Positions 43,324 through 51,961 of a stretch of 64,000 bases of DNA are shown here, one piece after another. Under the pieces are notes generated by a model. It worked only from the letters and a program-made list of their open reading frames with translations. It was not told the DNA's origin and made no database searches. Position 1 is the first letter of the stretch. Each line of letters opens with the position of its first letter. The stretch is from an uncultured Spirochaetales bacterium (lineage in GTDB: Bacteria; Spirochaetota; Spirochaetia; Sphaerochaetales; Sphaerochaetaceae), in contig CASENB010000023.1 of the NCBI GenBank assembly GCA_949289305.1, positions 1 through 64,000 on the forward strand, given 5' to 3'. Position numbers and translations under genes: made by a program.

Positions 43324-43920
43324 ATGCAGTATGTTGCAATAGATTTTGAAACTGCGAACAAAAGCTCTGACAGCGCATGCGCAATTGGACTTAATCTTTT
43401 TGATGAAAACGGATGTCTAAAAGATTCTTATTATTCTTTGATCTGCCCCTTAGTTCCATACTTCGATCCAGCATGTACTGCCGTACACGGGCTTAGCGCA
43501 GAGGACATATTAAGTGCGCCTAAACTAAAGGACATATGGGATGAAATTCTATCTTTCATTTCTAATAGGCCTCTTATTGCCCATAATGCGCCTTTCGATA
43601 TCCGCGTGTTAAAAGACAGTGCGGAAAGTTCCGGCCTATATGGAATAGACAGCGATTATTATTGCACGCTCTCCCTTTCTAGAAGGCTTATGCCTGAGCT
43701 TGACCGTCATAATTTGACATATATTGCAAAGCAGAATGACTGGATCTATAGGGCTCACGATGCAAAGGACGACTCATTTATCTGCGGTGTTCTTTTTTAT
43801 GAACTTTTGAAAGGCAAACTTGAGAGCGAGTATGCTCTCAAGTCATATTTAAACGAAGTCTATAAAGGGAGCAAAAGCGCATACCCAAGGCATATAACGC
43901 TTGAAGGCATGCTGTTCTAA
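43324..43920 (+). CDS. DnaQ-like 3'-5' exonuclease
   Basis: The 198-residue protein is a DEDDh exonuclease of DnaQ type: YVAIDFETAN gives the first D and E, FDPACTAVHGL is the usual loop, HNAPFDIRVL gives the second D, and HDAKDDSFICG gives the final H and D. Standing alone, it is either a DNA polymerase III epsilon-like proofreading subunit or an RNA/DNA trimming enzyme. It starts two bases after the cysteine desulfidase and runs to a convergent overlap of four bases with the PAP2 gene. Confidence 0.9.
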   Translation: MQYVAIDFETANKSSDSACAIGLNLFDENGCLKDSYYSLICPLVPYFDPACTAVHGLSAEDILSAPKLKDIWDEILSFISNRPLIAHNAPFDIRVLKDSAESSGLYGIDSDYYCTLSLSRRLMPELDRHNLTYIAKQNDWIYRAHDAKDDSFICGVLFYELLKGKLESEYALKSYLNEVYKGSKSAYPRHITLEGMLF

Positions 43921-44849
43921 ATGACATCCCTGAACATGCCTGTATAATAGCTTCTCTTCTTTAAAACGTTCATTTTTATAAGAATAAGAGGTACGAAATA
44001 TGTCGCGCTTGCACCTATTAAAGAATAGCGGACATATGACCAGATATAATAAATAGAGTCGGGGACTATAAGCTTCGTAGCCTGTATAAGGCCTATGAAT
44101 GCAAGACCAAAGATACATGTGATTACTTTGTCTTTCATAGTCTTTGCCTCCACAAAGTCGGTGGTGTTTATCTCTATTACTCCGCAAAGGAGCGCAGTAG
44201 AGAATACGGAAAGCGTTTTCATGAAGTCTGAGTAAGCAACTGCGTCTACTAGATCGAGTTCAAGAAGAACAGACATTGCCAGAGAAATTATTGATAGTGC
44301 AATGCCGATTGGAATTGCTGCTTTATATAGTTTCTTTTTCTCATCGTAAAGACGGATGAAATAAGGCTCGAAGAAGAGCGTAATTCCTAGTCCTAATATC
44401 GTTCCGAACATTACATCAAGCGGCCAGTGGACGCCTAAATAAAGACGTGATAGCGGTACAAGGATTATAATGAGAATGGCGAGTATGCGTATTGCCTTGT
44501 TTTTAAAAAGGAGCAAGAGGCTTGAATAAAAAGATGATGCTCCTGTACTGTGCCCTGATGGAAACGAGTACCCTGTAGCTGTGCTAGTCCTTTCTGCTTC
44601 AATTAGATCGCCATATGCCAAATACGGACGCTCTACTTTGAATATGGCCTTAAGTCCCTGCATAAGATTGAGTGAGATCATTAAAGAAAGAAATATTGCA
44701 AAACCTTTTCTCTTATCTATGCACCAATAGATTAAAACTAGGGCGAATATCAAGACAGTTTCTTCTGCGAAAAACGATGCAATATTGGCAATTATATCCA
44801 GAAACGGATTCTTTATACTTTGAAAAAACAGCATTACATCTAAACTCAT
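43917..44849 (-). CDS. PAP2 family membrane phosphatase
   Basis: The 310-residue membrane protein carries the three PAP2 motifs in order: KAIFKVERP (K...RP), SFPSGHSTG (PSGH) and SRLYLGVHWPLD (SR...H...D). The active site is on the outer face. About 10 hydrophobic segments are present, more than the usual six, because the C-terminal half adds an extra membrane region. Likely substrates are lipid phosphates such as undecaprenyl pyrophosphate or phosphatidic acid. It is convergent with the exonuclease gene. The region upstream is AT-rich and leads into the accessory stretch. Confidence 0.9.
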   Translation of the reverse strand: MSLDVMLFFQSIKNPFLDIIANIASFFAEETVLIFALVLIYWCIDKRKGFAIFLSLMISLNLMQGLKAIFKVERPYLAYGDLIEAERTSTATGYSFPSGHSTGASSFYSSLLLLFKNKAIRILAILIIILVPLSRLYLGVHWPLDVMFGTILGLGITLFFEPYFIRLYDEKKKLYKAAIPIGIALSIISLAMSVLLELDLVDAVAYSDFMKTLSVFSTALLCGVIEINTTDFVEAKTMKDKVITCIFGLAFIGLIQATKLIVPDSIYYIWSYVRYSLIGASATYFVPLILIKMNVLKKRSYYTGMFRDVI

Positions 44850-44968
44850 ACCTTATTTTACCATTCTTTGGAAAAGAAAGATAAATAAAAAGTAAACAGT
44901 ATATAAATCTGCATGATAATTCTATTTAAAGTATCGATATGAATTGCAATAATTATTGATTGCAAGTT

Positions 44969-45066
44969 GACAAGTACATTAAAAGCCAAAATGACTAACA
45001 AAAAAATGCCAACTTGACTAATGAAAAAACGCCAATTTGACTAATGATTTAATATTACTATATAAT
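44969..45066 (+). promoter_or_regulatory. 23-bp tandem repeats and promoter of the DUF4143 ATPase gene
   Basis: Units at 44993-45015, 45016-45038 and a partial one at 45039-45050 share the core GACTAA...GCCAA at 23-bp period, with a more divergent 24-bp copy at 44969-44992. The last unit junction contains TTGACT (45037-45042). This is followed after 18 bases by TATAAT (45061-45066), an excellent sigma-70 promoter 17 bp before the ATG. The -35 core thus recurs in each repeat, implying a multi-site regulator. Confidence 0.65.
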
Positions 45067-45082
45067 ATAAAAAGAGTTATAT

Positions 45083-46387
45083 ATGTCATTAGATCAGAAA
45101 ACAGTGTATAGGCCAAGAATTGCAGACGAGCTACTTTCTAGAGAGCTTGAAGGAATGGGGGCAGTCCTTATAAAAGGACCTAAATGGTGTGGAAAGACAA
45201 CAACAGCGGAACAACAGGCCAAAAGTGTTATTTATATTGATGAACCTGAAAATGTCGATCTTAACATACGAACATCAGAAATCAATCCGTCTCAACTTTT
45301 GGAAGGAGATGTTCCTCGTCTTATAGATGAATGGCAGATAGCGCCAAAACTTTGGGATGCTGTTCGTTTTACTGTAGATCGTAGGAAACTTGACGGCCAG
45401 TTCATTCTTACAGGCTCTTCTGTGCCTGCAGATAGAGATAGTAATAATAACAAATTGACCAAACATTCAGGTACTGGCCGTATTGCCCAGATTACAATGA
45501 GGCCAATGAGTTTATGGGAATCTGGAGATTCTAATGGCTCTGTTAGTTTAAAAGATCTTTTTAACGGTAATTTAGATGTTTCAGGAATAAGTGAAAAGAA
45601 CATTTATGACATTGCGTATTATATATGTAGGGGAGGCTGGCCTCGTGCTACATTGCAAAGTCGAGATGTTTCTCTTCGAAGAGCCTTTGATTATTATGAT
45701 GCAATAGTCAATGTTGATATTCATCGTGTTGATAATGTTGAAAGGAGTAGTGAAAGAACAAAGCTTTTAATGCGATCTTATGCACGTATTCAGGGCGCAC
45801 AGTCTCCTTTAACAACAATACGCGAAGATATGAAAGCAAATGATAGTCCAAATCTAGATGAACGCACTGTATTTTCATATATAGAAGCGTTGAAGAAACT
45901 ATTTGTTATTGAAGATATGCCTGCATGGAATCCCAATTTGCGTTCAAAAACAGCGATACGTACGAGCGATACAAGGTATTTCGTAGATCCTTCTATTGCA
46001 ACGGCTTCCCTTGGTGTTGGGCCAGATGCTCTTGTTGCTGATTTAAATACTCTTGGGTTGATGTTTGAAACAATGTGTATAAGAGACCTCCGAGTATATG
46101 CCGATTCTTTGGATGGGGCTGTTTCTCATTATAGGGATAAATCTGGGCTCGAATGTGATGCTGTAGTGCATCTTAGAGATGGTTCCTATGGGCTTGTTGA
46201 AGTGAAGCTTGGCGGGGAAACCCTTATAAATGAAGGTGTTAAGAATTTACAGACTCTTGCTTCAAAAATTGATACAGATAAAATGAAGAAGCCTTCGTTT
46301 CTGATGGTTCTTACAGGAACAGGACGCTATGCAATAAAGAGAAATGATGGAGTTTTAGAAGTCCCTATCTGCTGCTTGAAAAATTGA
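45083..46387 (+). CDS. AAA ATPase with DUF4143 domain
   Basis: The 434-residue protein has an AAA_14 domain with Walker A KGPKWCGKTTT near residue 32, Walker B RLIDEWQI near residue 81 and sensor ILTGSSVPADRD near 112. The C-terminal DUF4143 domain contains the LFETMCIRDLRVYAD and GLECDAVVHLRDGSYGLVEVKLGG blocks, the latter resembling a PD-(D/E)XK nuclease core. Such ATPases are widespread in anaerobes with frequent horizontal transfer, and their function is unknown. A tandem-repeat control region and near-consensus promoter precede it. No second gene is coupled. Confidence 0.85.
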   Translation: MSLDQKTVYRPRIADELLSRELEGMGAVLIKGPKWCGKTTTAEQQAKSVIYIDEPENVDLNIRTSEINPSQLLEGDVPRLIDEWQIAPKLWDAVRFTVDRRKLDGQFILTGSSVPADRDSNNNKLTKHSGTGRIAQITMRPMSLWESGDSNGSVSLKDLFNGNLDVSGISEKNIYDIAYYICRGGWPRATLQSRDVSLRRAFDYYDAIVNVDIHRVDNVERSSERTKLLMRSYARIQGAQSPLTTIREDMKANDSPNLDERTVFSYIEALKKLFVIEDMPAWNPNLRSKTAIRTSDTRYFVDPSIATASLGVGPDALVADLNTLGLMFETMCIRDLRVYADSLDGAVSHYRDKSGLECDAVVHLRDGSYGLVEVKLGGETLINEGVKNLQTLASKIDTDKMKKPSFLMVLTGTGRYAIKRNDGVLEVPICCLKN

Positions 46388-46435
46388 ATAATCTTTTTCT
46401 GATGTGAAATTATCTTTTTGATATATGATATTCGT

Positions 46436-47167
46436 ATGGGCAGAAATCTAATCGTTGGGGATATCCATAGCAATTACAATAAGTTGATGGATGTATTATC
46501 TAAGGCGCATTACAATCCGGATAAGGATGTTCTATATTCTGTAGGCGATTTCTGCGATCGGGGTAAGGATGCTGTAAAAACCATACGCTTTTTAATGTCA
46601 CAAAGTAATTTAAAAGCCGTTATCGGAAATCATGACATATATCTTCAGAATTGGCTTTATTCGGGAATTAAAGATACCAATTGGACTCACTATCTTGGAG
46701 GAAACAAAACGGTCCAAGATATTACATACAGAAATAAGATTACATCAACAGAAAAGTTAATGATTGCAGATTGGCTTAATAGTATTCCCCTTGTACGCGT
46801 TGAAGAGAGGTATATCATCATGCATGGCGGTATCCCATATAGAAGTACGATGAAAGATCTGCTTAACTATCAGGAAAGGAAACGCCAAAGGTGTAGTTTC
46901 CTTTCTAAGGAAGATCAGCCAGCATGGGATAGGGATTACATGCTATCTGCATATTCTGAAGAATATCCAGAAGTAAAAGATGAGATGTTTTTCAAAATAG
47001 AACCATTTGATACTGATAAAATGATATTCGTTGGACACACTCCAACACTCGATGGAAAACCATTTATATCAGAGAAATACCATTTGGTTGCACTTGATAC
47101 AGGATCTGGTCATAATGGTCCTCTTACTTTGATGGATATGGATACACTGGAATATTGGCAGTCCTAA
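46436..47167 (+). CDS. calcineurin-like serine/threonine protein phosphatase
   Basis: The 243-residue protein is a PPP-type metallophosphatase: LIVGDIHSNYN, SVGDFCDRGKDAV, AVIGNHDIY, IMHGGIP and FVGHTPTLDGK, the five metal- and phosphate-binding motifs in the expected order. Relatives include PrpA/PrpB protein phosphatases and Ap4A hydrolases; the substrate is not deducible. The ATG at 46436 has only a weak ribosome binding site, and an upstream TTG at 46418 is unlikely. It follows the DUF4143 gene by 48 bp. Confidence 0.85.
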   Translation: MGRNLIVGDIHSNYNKLMDVLSKAHYNPDKDVLYSVGDFCDRGKDAVKTIRFLMSQSNLKAVIGNHDIYLQNWLYSGIKDTNWTHYLGGNKTVQDITYRNKITSTEKLMIADWLNSIPLVRVEERYIIMHGGIPYRSTMKDLLNYQERKRQRCSFLSKEDQPAWDRDYMLSAYSEEYPEVKDEMFFKIEPFDTDKMIFVGHTPTLDGKPFISEKYHLVALDTGSGHNGPLTLMDMDTLEYWQS

Positions 47168-47486
47168 TTTCTCTTAAGTAGTGACAGTTCATGGAAGACC
47201 AGTGAGAAATCATCTGCTGAATTAGTCTACAGTTTCATTGAATTGTACTCATTTTATTGACTGTAATCAGCGAATTACCTATTATAAAGATGTAAAGAGC
47301 ACTGCTAGAAAGGCAGTTAGTTTCTGAGTCCGCTATTTCAAGATGGACACATGTTGTGAAGTATCCGCCACTTAATGCTTACCAGAGCCGTGGCGGTTAT
47401 TCATGAACAAGAAGATTGCAGTTGCAAGAGAAATAACCTTAATGGCCAGTTCCATAATGCTAAGAATCAAATCTAAATTCAATTTA
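47168..47486. other. region without a supported gene; GC-rich hairpin
   Basis: No gene is supported. A perfect 7-bp stem, CCGCCAC at 47365-47371 with GTGGCGG at 47390-47396 around an 18-base loop, stands out in AT-rich DNA. A 31-codon frame follows it at 47403 (MNKKIAVAREITLMASS...), but it resembles no family I know and does not look hydrophobic enough for a type I toxin. It could be decayed sequence. Confidence 0.3.
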
Positions 47487-47581
47487 GGCTCCTTATAGAT
47501 TAAGAATCTATGAAGCCTATACAGGCTCCAGTGTTTTACGACTGGAAGCTGACCGCCTAACCACTATGCTAGCAGTGCCTG
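47487..47581 (-). other. tRNA-like cloverleaf element, copy 1
   Basis: Read on the minus strand, the 95 bases fold as five helices: acceptor AGGCACT/AGGAGCCT ends; a D-arm-like block GCTAGCATAGTGGTTAGGCGGTCAGC; an anticodon-like arm CCAGT-8 nt-ACTGG; a variable-arm-like AGCCT-4 nt-AGGCT; and a T-arm-like ATAGATT-3 nt-AATCTAT. The D region looks strongly tRNA-like, but the T loop lacks TTCGA, the anticodon loop has eight bases and there is no CCA end. It is not a standard functional tRNA. It may be a tRNA-derived relic, mimic or attachment site. Confidence 0.5.
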
Positions 47582-47902
47582 AAACATTATTATTGATCGT
47601 AATTAAAATGAAAGTCTATAAATGAAATCATATTTAGAATACGAATTGTAAATCCCGTATTTACTTTTTCCAATTAACGTCTTAATCAAATCTAGATCTT
47701 TACTGTATTCAAAAGATTCTCTGAGTCAGGAAGGCTTTTGATCTTTTGTAATAATAACTCATCATAAAAAACAGAATCGGTGACTTATGTTGAGAACAAT
47801 CAAAGATCGATTTCTTCACGTCTTAAAACATGGTGTCCGCTGCACTCTTGTATGATAGGCCATACAGTTCCTCTCTGCATGGCCTACATGTAATCGTAAG
47901 AA
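47582..47902. other. gene-free stretch
   Basis: No coding frame, hairpin or repeat with support was found between the tRNA-like element and the end of the Rpn-type nuclease gene. Confidence 0.4.
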
Positions 47903-48877
47903 TTATAAACCAAGTTTTGCAGCAACTTTATTTACGTCATCTATGGAGGCAGATGTAGCTCTTGCGATCTGATTGATACTGAATTCTCCTAACTTAAGCA
48001 TGCGCTCTATGGTTGTATTTTTCTCTTTAGAAGCTCCTGTTTTGATTCCTTTTGAATATCCAGTTTTCTGACCATATTCAACGCCTTTTGCATATTCTTC
48101 TTTTTGTATCGATGTAATAAAATCTTCTGCTTCTCTCATATTACTCTCCTCATCTTTTCCTTTTACTTTTTCCATACTCTCTTTTATAGCGCCGTCATTC
48201 ATCTCTTCCACGTCTTTTACGTTGAAATCGTGCGCGACCCTTCCATAATCGTCATCCCCTCTGTATGGGAGATTTACAAATACTAATATCTCTTCGCAAT
48301 CACTAAGAACCTCTTTTGATTCATCTTCCCTCATTCTGAAAGTATAGAAAGGCTTTCCTTCTTCCATAATATCACGATTGGAAAGATAAATGACAATGCA
48401 ATTAGGAAGATCCTCGTATTTTTCTCCGTCTTTCAAACTTGCAGTTATAAGACGGCTCAAATAGAACATCGCCCTCTTAATACTCCTTTTCGACGACTCT
48501 TTCGTGTACTGCGCTTCAACTTCTACGAAGACGTCCTCATCTTTGCTGTTCATTAAAAGATCGTATCTTACGTTTTTCTCATCTCCTCTTCCAAAAGATG
48601 GAAACTCCGTCTTGATCATGCTTGGATCAAGATTCTGATATTCAGGCGGAAGGTAATAGCAGCAGAGCATCCTCCTAAAGCCCTCGCTGCTTTCAGCCAT
48701 GTAGCGGAACGAGTTCCTGTTTAGAGGAATCTCGTTCTCAATTTGCTTTAAAAAGGCCTTCGCCCTTTTAACCGTTACGTCTTTGTCTTTTATTTCACTT
48801 GTATCAACAGAGGTAACATTCTCTTGATACTCAGGAATGACGAATACCCTGGTGTTTTTATAAAAATTATTTTCCAC
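47903..48877 (-). CDS. Rpn family PD-(D/E)XK nuclease / transposase-like protein
   Basis: The 324-residue protein has an N-terminal PD-(D/E)XK core, with RYDLLMNSKDEDVFVEVEAQ carrying the D and E-x-E-x-Q catalytic pattern near residue 110. It then has FMLSRLITASL-like and LPNCIVIYLSNRDIM segments. The C-terminal part is rich in glycine- and charge-containing repeats (YAKGVEYGQKTGYSKGIKTG) and ends in a possible helix-turn-helix (FSINQIARATSASIDDVNKV). This is the layout of the Rpn/YhgA-like recombination-promoting nuclease group. It has a TTA/TAA-rich AT-biased context and stands alone. Confidence 0.75.
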   Translation of the reverse strand: MENNFYKNTRVFVIPEYQENVTSVDTSEIKDKDVTVKRAKAFLKQIENEIPLNRNSFRYMAESSEGFRRMLCCYYLPPEYQNLDPSMIKTEFPSFGRGDEKNVRYDLLMNSKDEDVFVEVEAQYTKESSKRSIKRAMFYLSRLITASLKDGEKYEDLPNCIVIYLSNRDIMEEGKPFYTFRMREDESKEVLSDCEEILVFVNLPYRGDDDYGRVAHDFNVKDVEEMNDGAIKESMEKVKGKDEESNMREAEDFITSIQKEEYAKGVEYGQKTGYSKGIKTGASKEKNTTIERMLKLGEFSINQIARATSASIDDVNKVAAKLGL

Positions 48878-49267
48878 ATTAATTAAAGGGCAAAAAGAAG
48901 CAAAACTGTTAGCTTCTTTTGAAAAAAAAAGTGAAAAATATTATTATTTTGCTCTGATTTTCTTGTTTTTATGTTTTGAAACATCTATTAGATGCAAAAA
49001 TGATGCTATGCCTATTACAGCAACCTAACCCCACTTCTTGAGCTATGATTCCAACAGTTTTTCATTCGTATTCAAAAATGATTTACCCTAAAATCAACAA
49101 GAAGATTCTATTCTTTATTGACTCCTGACATGCATAGCTTGTTGCTGATAGTCCCATTAATGGAATCAATACGTATCAGTAAGAGTATTGTAATTAGGAA
49201 ACACTTCAGAATAATCCTTATCCCTCATGTTTTATTGTACCTATTAAATAAAGGAGTACGAAATATC
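48878..49267. other. gene-free AT-rich stretch
   Basis: No supported gene is present in these 390 bases. It is strongly AT-rich with A and T runs just upstream of the nuclease gene, where its promoter should be, but no clear -35/-10 pair could be assigned. Confidence 0.35.
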
Positions 49268-49468
49268 ATGAGCACAGTGAAAAACGCATGGGACTTTGAA
49301 GGTGCAGAAGAGAACTCGAGAGATCGTTTGAGGTCTGAAAATATTTTTCGAAACGCAATATCAGAATCTTTATCTTTAGGTGTCAGTAAATACAGAGTAA
49401 TGCATTATGCAATCGAGATAGGTGAGAATGCAAAACCAAAAAAGAAAATGGCATACATAATAAGGTAG
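49268..49468 (+). CDS. small hypothetical protein
   Basis: The 66-codon frame starts MSTVKNAWDFEGAEENSRDR and ends with a basic tail KPKKKMAYIIR. AAGGAG lies 12 bp before the ATG, slightly far. It is rich in charged residues and might be helical (FRNAISESLSLGVSKYRV). No family is recognised. It lies in the same accessory stretch as the Rpn nuclease and may be a remnant. Confidence 0.35.
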   Translation: MSTVKNAWDFEGAEENSRDRLRSENIFRNAISESLSLGVSKYRVMHYAIEIGENAKPKKKMAYIIR

Positions 49469-49638
49469 AGAATATCTTTGTCTATTAAGCCACATAAAGC
49501 TTGATAACACCATACAAATAAGATTTTAGCCTACATTAATATCCACATTTTAGAGGAAACTTTTATTAGAGAACATGAATGAGTGTGTATGTCTTTTAGT
49601 CAAAATAAATCAAGAGGGCATAAAATACTTTGATAGCC

Positions 49639-50193
49639 TTAGACTCTTCTATGTTCATCCTTAAATAATTCATTGTTATTAATAAGCTCTTCAAATGTGA
49701 CAGGATAATAACCGTTAATCTCTACACCAGCATTTAACAGCCTTTGATTCTGGCATATATAATCCCGTGCTATTTTATCTGGAATACTATTGTGGATATG
49801 TCCATAAATACACCAACCTCCGTGTTCCATATGAGGCCACGAGAGAAGAGGGTAGTGGCATAGTGTCATTGTCCTTCCTGCTTCTTTCAATACGAATAAA
49901 TTATTCACATCAATGAAATATTGGGACAATTCAATCTTTTTCATCCATGTATAATCATGGTTGCCAATAATTAAGTGTTTTTTTCCTTTTAAACGATGCA
50001 ATATATCTTCAATATCATCTGTAGCTTTATAGAACATATCGCCAAGGATATATACATCATCTCTATCAGTAACCCTGCTGTTCCAATTATCGATTAAAGT
50101 TCTGTTCATTTCATTAAGAGACGAAAAAGGACGGTTACAGAACCTGATAATGTTTTCGTGACCTAAATGAAGATCTGAAGTGAAATATGTCAT
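49639..50193 (-). CDS. metallophosphoesterase
   Basis: The 184-residue protein is a calcineurin-like phosphoesterase with YFTSDLHLGHEN, DVYILGDMFY, HLIIGNHDYTW, LCHYPLLSW and CIYGHIHNS, all five metal motifs in order. It resembles the YfcE/MPE group of short phosphoesterases. This is distinct from the larger PPP-type phosphatase at 46436-47167. The substrate cannot be read from the sequence. The ATG at 50193 has a weak ribosome binding site, and the gene is divergent from the second ATPase gene. Confidence 0.8.
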   Translation of the reverse strand: MTYFTSDLHLGHENIIRFCNRPFSSLNEMNRTLIDNWNSRVTDRDDVYILGDMFYKATDDIEDILHRLKGKKHLIIGNHDYTWMKKIELSQYFIDVNNLFVLKEAGRTMTLCHYPLLSWPHMEHGGWCIYGHIHNSIPDKIARDYICQNQRLLNAGVEINGYYPVTFEELINNNELFKDEHRRV

Positions 50194-50384
50194 ATAAAAT
50201 ATTTTCTCCCCATTACATTATACCACAACTAATATGCATGTTTTTTTCTTGATAAAATATGTTGCAATTGTTCAGGTAAGATTTACAAATGAAAACAACA
50301 TTAAAAAATGATTCAATCATTCAGTAATAGATTATGTAGAATGCCATCTCTGCTGGATAAAACTTTCTTTTTTACAAAACACTA

Positions 50385-50415
50385 TATAATTAATATAAAT
50401 TATACTATAATTAAT
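50385..50415 (+). promoter_or_regulatory. 21-bp direct repeat upstream of the DUF234 ATPase gene
   Basis: TATAATTAAT occurs at 50385-50394 and 50406-50415, spaced by 21 bp. This is two helical turns and immediately upstream of the ATPase ribosome binding site. The repeats coincide with candidate -10 boxes. It parallels the repeats before the other ATPase at 45083. Confidence 0.45.
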
Positions 50416-50435
50416 TATCGTATAAGGAGAATGAT

Positions 50436-51827
50436 ATGTTTATTGGCCGTAGAAAAGAACTTGAAACTCTCAATAATCAGTATAATGAACGATCTTATGG
50501 TTGCATTATTCTATATGGAAGGCGTCGTGTTGGGAAAACTGCTTTGATAAATGAGTTCTGTAAAGATAAGCCTGCGATTCTTTTTAGTGCGGTTAAAGGT
50601 AGTGAGTCCGATAACCTTCGAGAACTTTCCAGGGTCATATCCGAATACCAATATGGGCTAGATGAAGACATATCGTTATCTTTATCTGATTTCCGATCTG
50701 CATTGGTTGCTGTAAGCAGACTTGCAAAAGGAAAACATCTTGTATTCTGTATCGATGAACTGCCATATCTTGCTATATCTATTCAATCGGCCCTTTCCGT
50801 ACTGCAACATTTTTTAGATTATGAAGCGAAAGAGTCTGGATTGTTCGTTATTTTAAGCGGTTCTTCTATGAGCTTTATGGAAGACGGAGTACTATCGGAG
50901 AAAAGTCCTATCTATGGCAGAAGGACAGGCCAAATAAAGCTTGAACCCTTTGATTATAGAGAAACTGCCGAATGGTTTCCAAAGCGTAGCTTGGAAGAAA
51001 AAGCTTTGATATACGGCATCTCTGGCGGAATACCATATTACATGGAATGTTTTCTTTCTAACAATTCAATCAGGGATTCTGTAATAGAATCTGTATTTAG
51101 TACAAACGGTATTTTGTTTGCTGAGCCTTCATTTCTTTTAAGAGAAGAGTTAAAGGATTCATTTTTTTATGATTCCATTCTCAGGGCGATTTCAGATGGA
51201 AAGACACGACTTTCGGGGATTGCCGATTCCATTGGTATAGAATCAAGTTTATGCAGTATTTACCTTAAGTCTCTTATGGAACTAGGATTTGTCAGAAAAG
51301 AGAGTCCTGTCGGACAAGGTTCTAGAAAGAAGACATTTTACCTCATAGACGATTCATTTCTTCTTTTCTGGTTTAAATTCGTATATAAGTACGCTTCTGT
51401 GATTTCATCGGGTAGAGGAGATGCTCTGTATGATAAAATAGTTTCTCCTAATACTAATGAATTTATGGGAAGTATTTTTGAGAAAATGGCGAAAGATTAC
51501 ATATTGAAGTATGCTAGTCTCCCTTTTCTTATCGGACAGTCTGGAAGATGGTGGGGTGGAAATCCGAAGACAAAAAAGGAAGCTGAAATAGATTTTGTTG
51601 CATTATCTCTAGAAAATCCGGAAGAAGGTATAATCTGTTCATGTAAATATCGCAATAGAATGATGGATGTTGATGAACTTGAACTGATGAAAGAATACGG
51701 AGATGCAATGAATTTGATTAGAATCAGGCATTATTGGATGTTCTCTAAGAATGGTTTTTCCGAAGATCTGAGTAAATTATCTGCAGATAATATCAGGCTT
51801 ATATCACTAAAAGATATGTATGAATAG
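50436..51827 (+). CDS. ATPase with DUF234 C-terminal domain
   Basis: The 463-residue protein has a P-loop ATPase domain starting FIGRRKELETLN with Walker A GRRRVGKTALI near residue 30. LVFCIDELPYLA follows as Walker B, and FVILSGSSMSFME as a sensor. A winged-helix linker (LYLKSLMELGFVRKESPVG) follows. The C-terminal DUF234 domain contains GGNPKTKKEAEIDFVALSL with a nuclease-like D-x-x-x-x-x-C-K-Y pattern (IICSCKYRNR). Family members are common in archaea and anaerobes and their function is not known. AAGGAG before the ATG gives a good start. Confidence 0.85.
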   Translation: MFIGRRKELETLNNQYNERSYGCIILYGRRRVGKTALINEFCKDKPAILFSAVKGSESDNLRELSRVISEYQYGLDEDISLSLSDFRSALVAVSRLAKGKHLVFCIDELPYLAISIQSALSVLQHFLDYEAKESGLFVILSGSSMSFMEDGVLSEKSPIYGRRTGQIKLEPFDYRETAEWFPKRSLEEKALIYGISGGIPYYMECFLSNNSIRDSVIESVFSTNGILFAEPSFLLREELKDSFFYDSILRAISDGKTRLSGIADSIGIESSLCSIYLKSLMELGFVRKESPVGQGSRKKTFYLIDDSFLLFWFKFVYKYASVISSGRGDALYDKIVSPNTNEFMGSIFEKMAKDYILKYASLPFLIGQSGRWWGGNPKTKKEAEIDFVALSLENPEEGIICSCKYRNRMMDVDELELMKEYGDAMNLIRIRHYWMFSKNGFSEDLSKLSADNIRLISLKDMYE

Positions 51828-51871
51828 ATCATATTTCAATAAGAAGATTGAATAGGGATTAAATCTTCTTC

Positions 51872-51961
51872 AGGTGAATTAGAGTCATCTATAAAGCCTA
51901 TAACGTCTCATGCTTTTCAAATGGAAAACTGATCGCCTAATCACTATGCTAGCAATTGCTT
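51872..51961 (-). other. tRNA-like element, degenerate copy 2
   Basis: This is similar to the element at 47487-47581 in the same orientation. The D-arm-like block TGCTAGCATAGTGATTAGGCG differs from copy 1 at one base (G for A), and the ATCTAT-AAGCCTATA-like region on the plus strand is shared. The anticodon-like arm is now TTTTC-CATTT-GAAAA, and the T-arm-like and acceptor-like helices are lost. Copy 2 is therefore decayed. Confidence 0.45.

Noticed and set aside
44969-45050. CRISPR array
   Set aside because: Units are directly adjacent and degenerate with no unique spacers, and no cas gene is near.
47403-47498. Short frame after a GC-rich hairpin as a type I toxin
   Set aside because: The peptide is not a hydrophobic membrane peptide and no antisense RNA promoter is visible.
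47487-47581. Standard functional tRNA gene
   Set aside because: Eight-base anticodon loop, a T arm with a three-base loop lacking TTCGA, and no CCA end. Kept only as a tRNA-like element.
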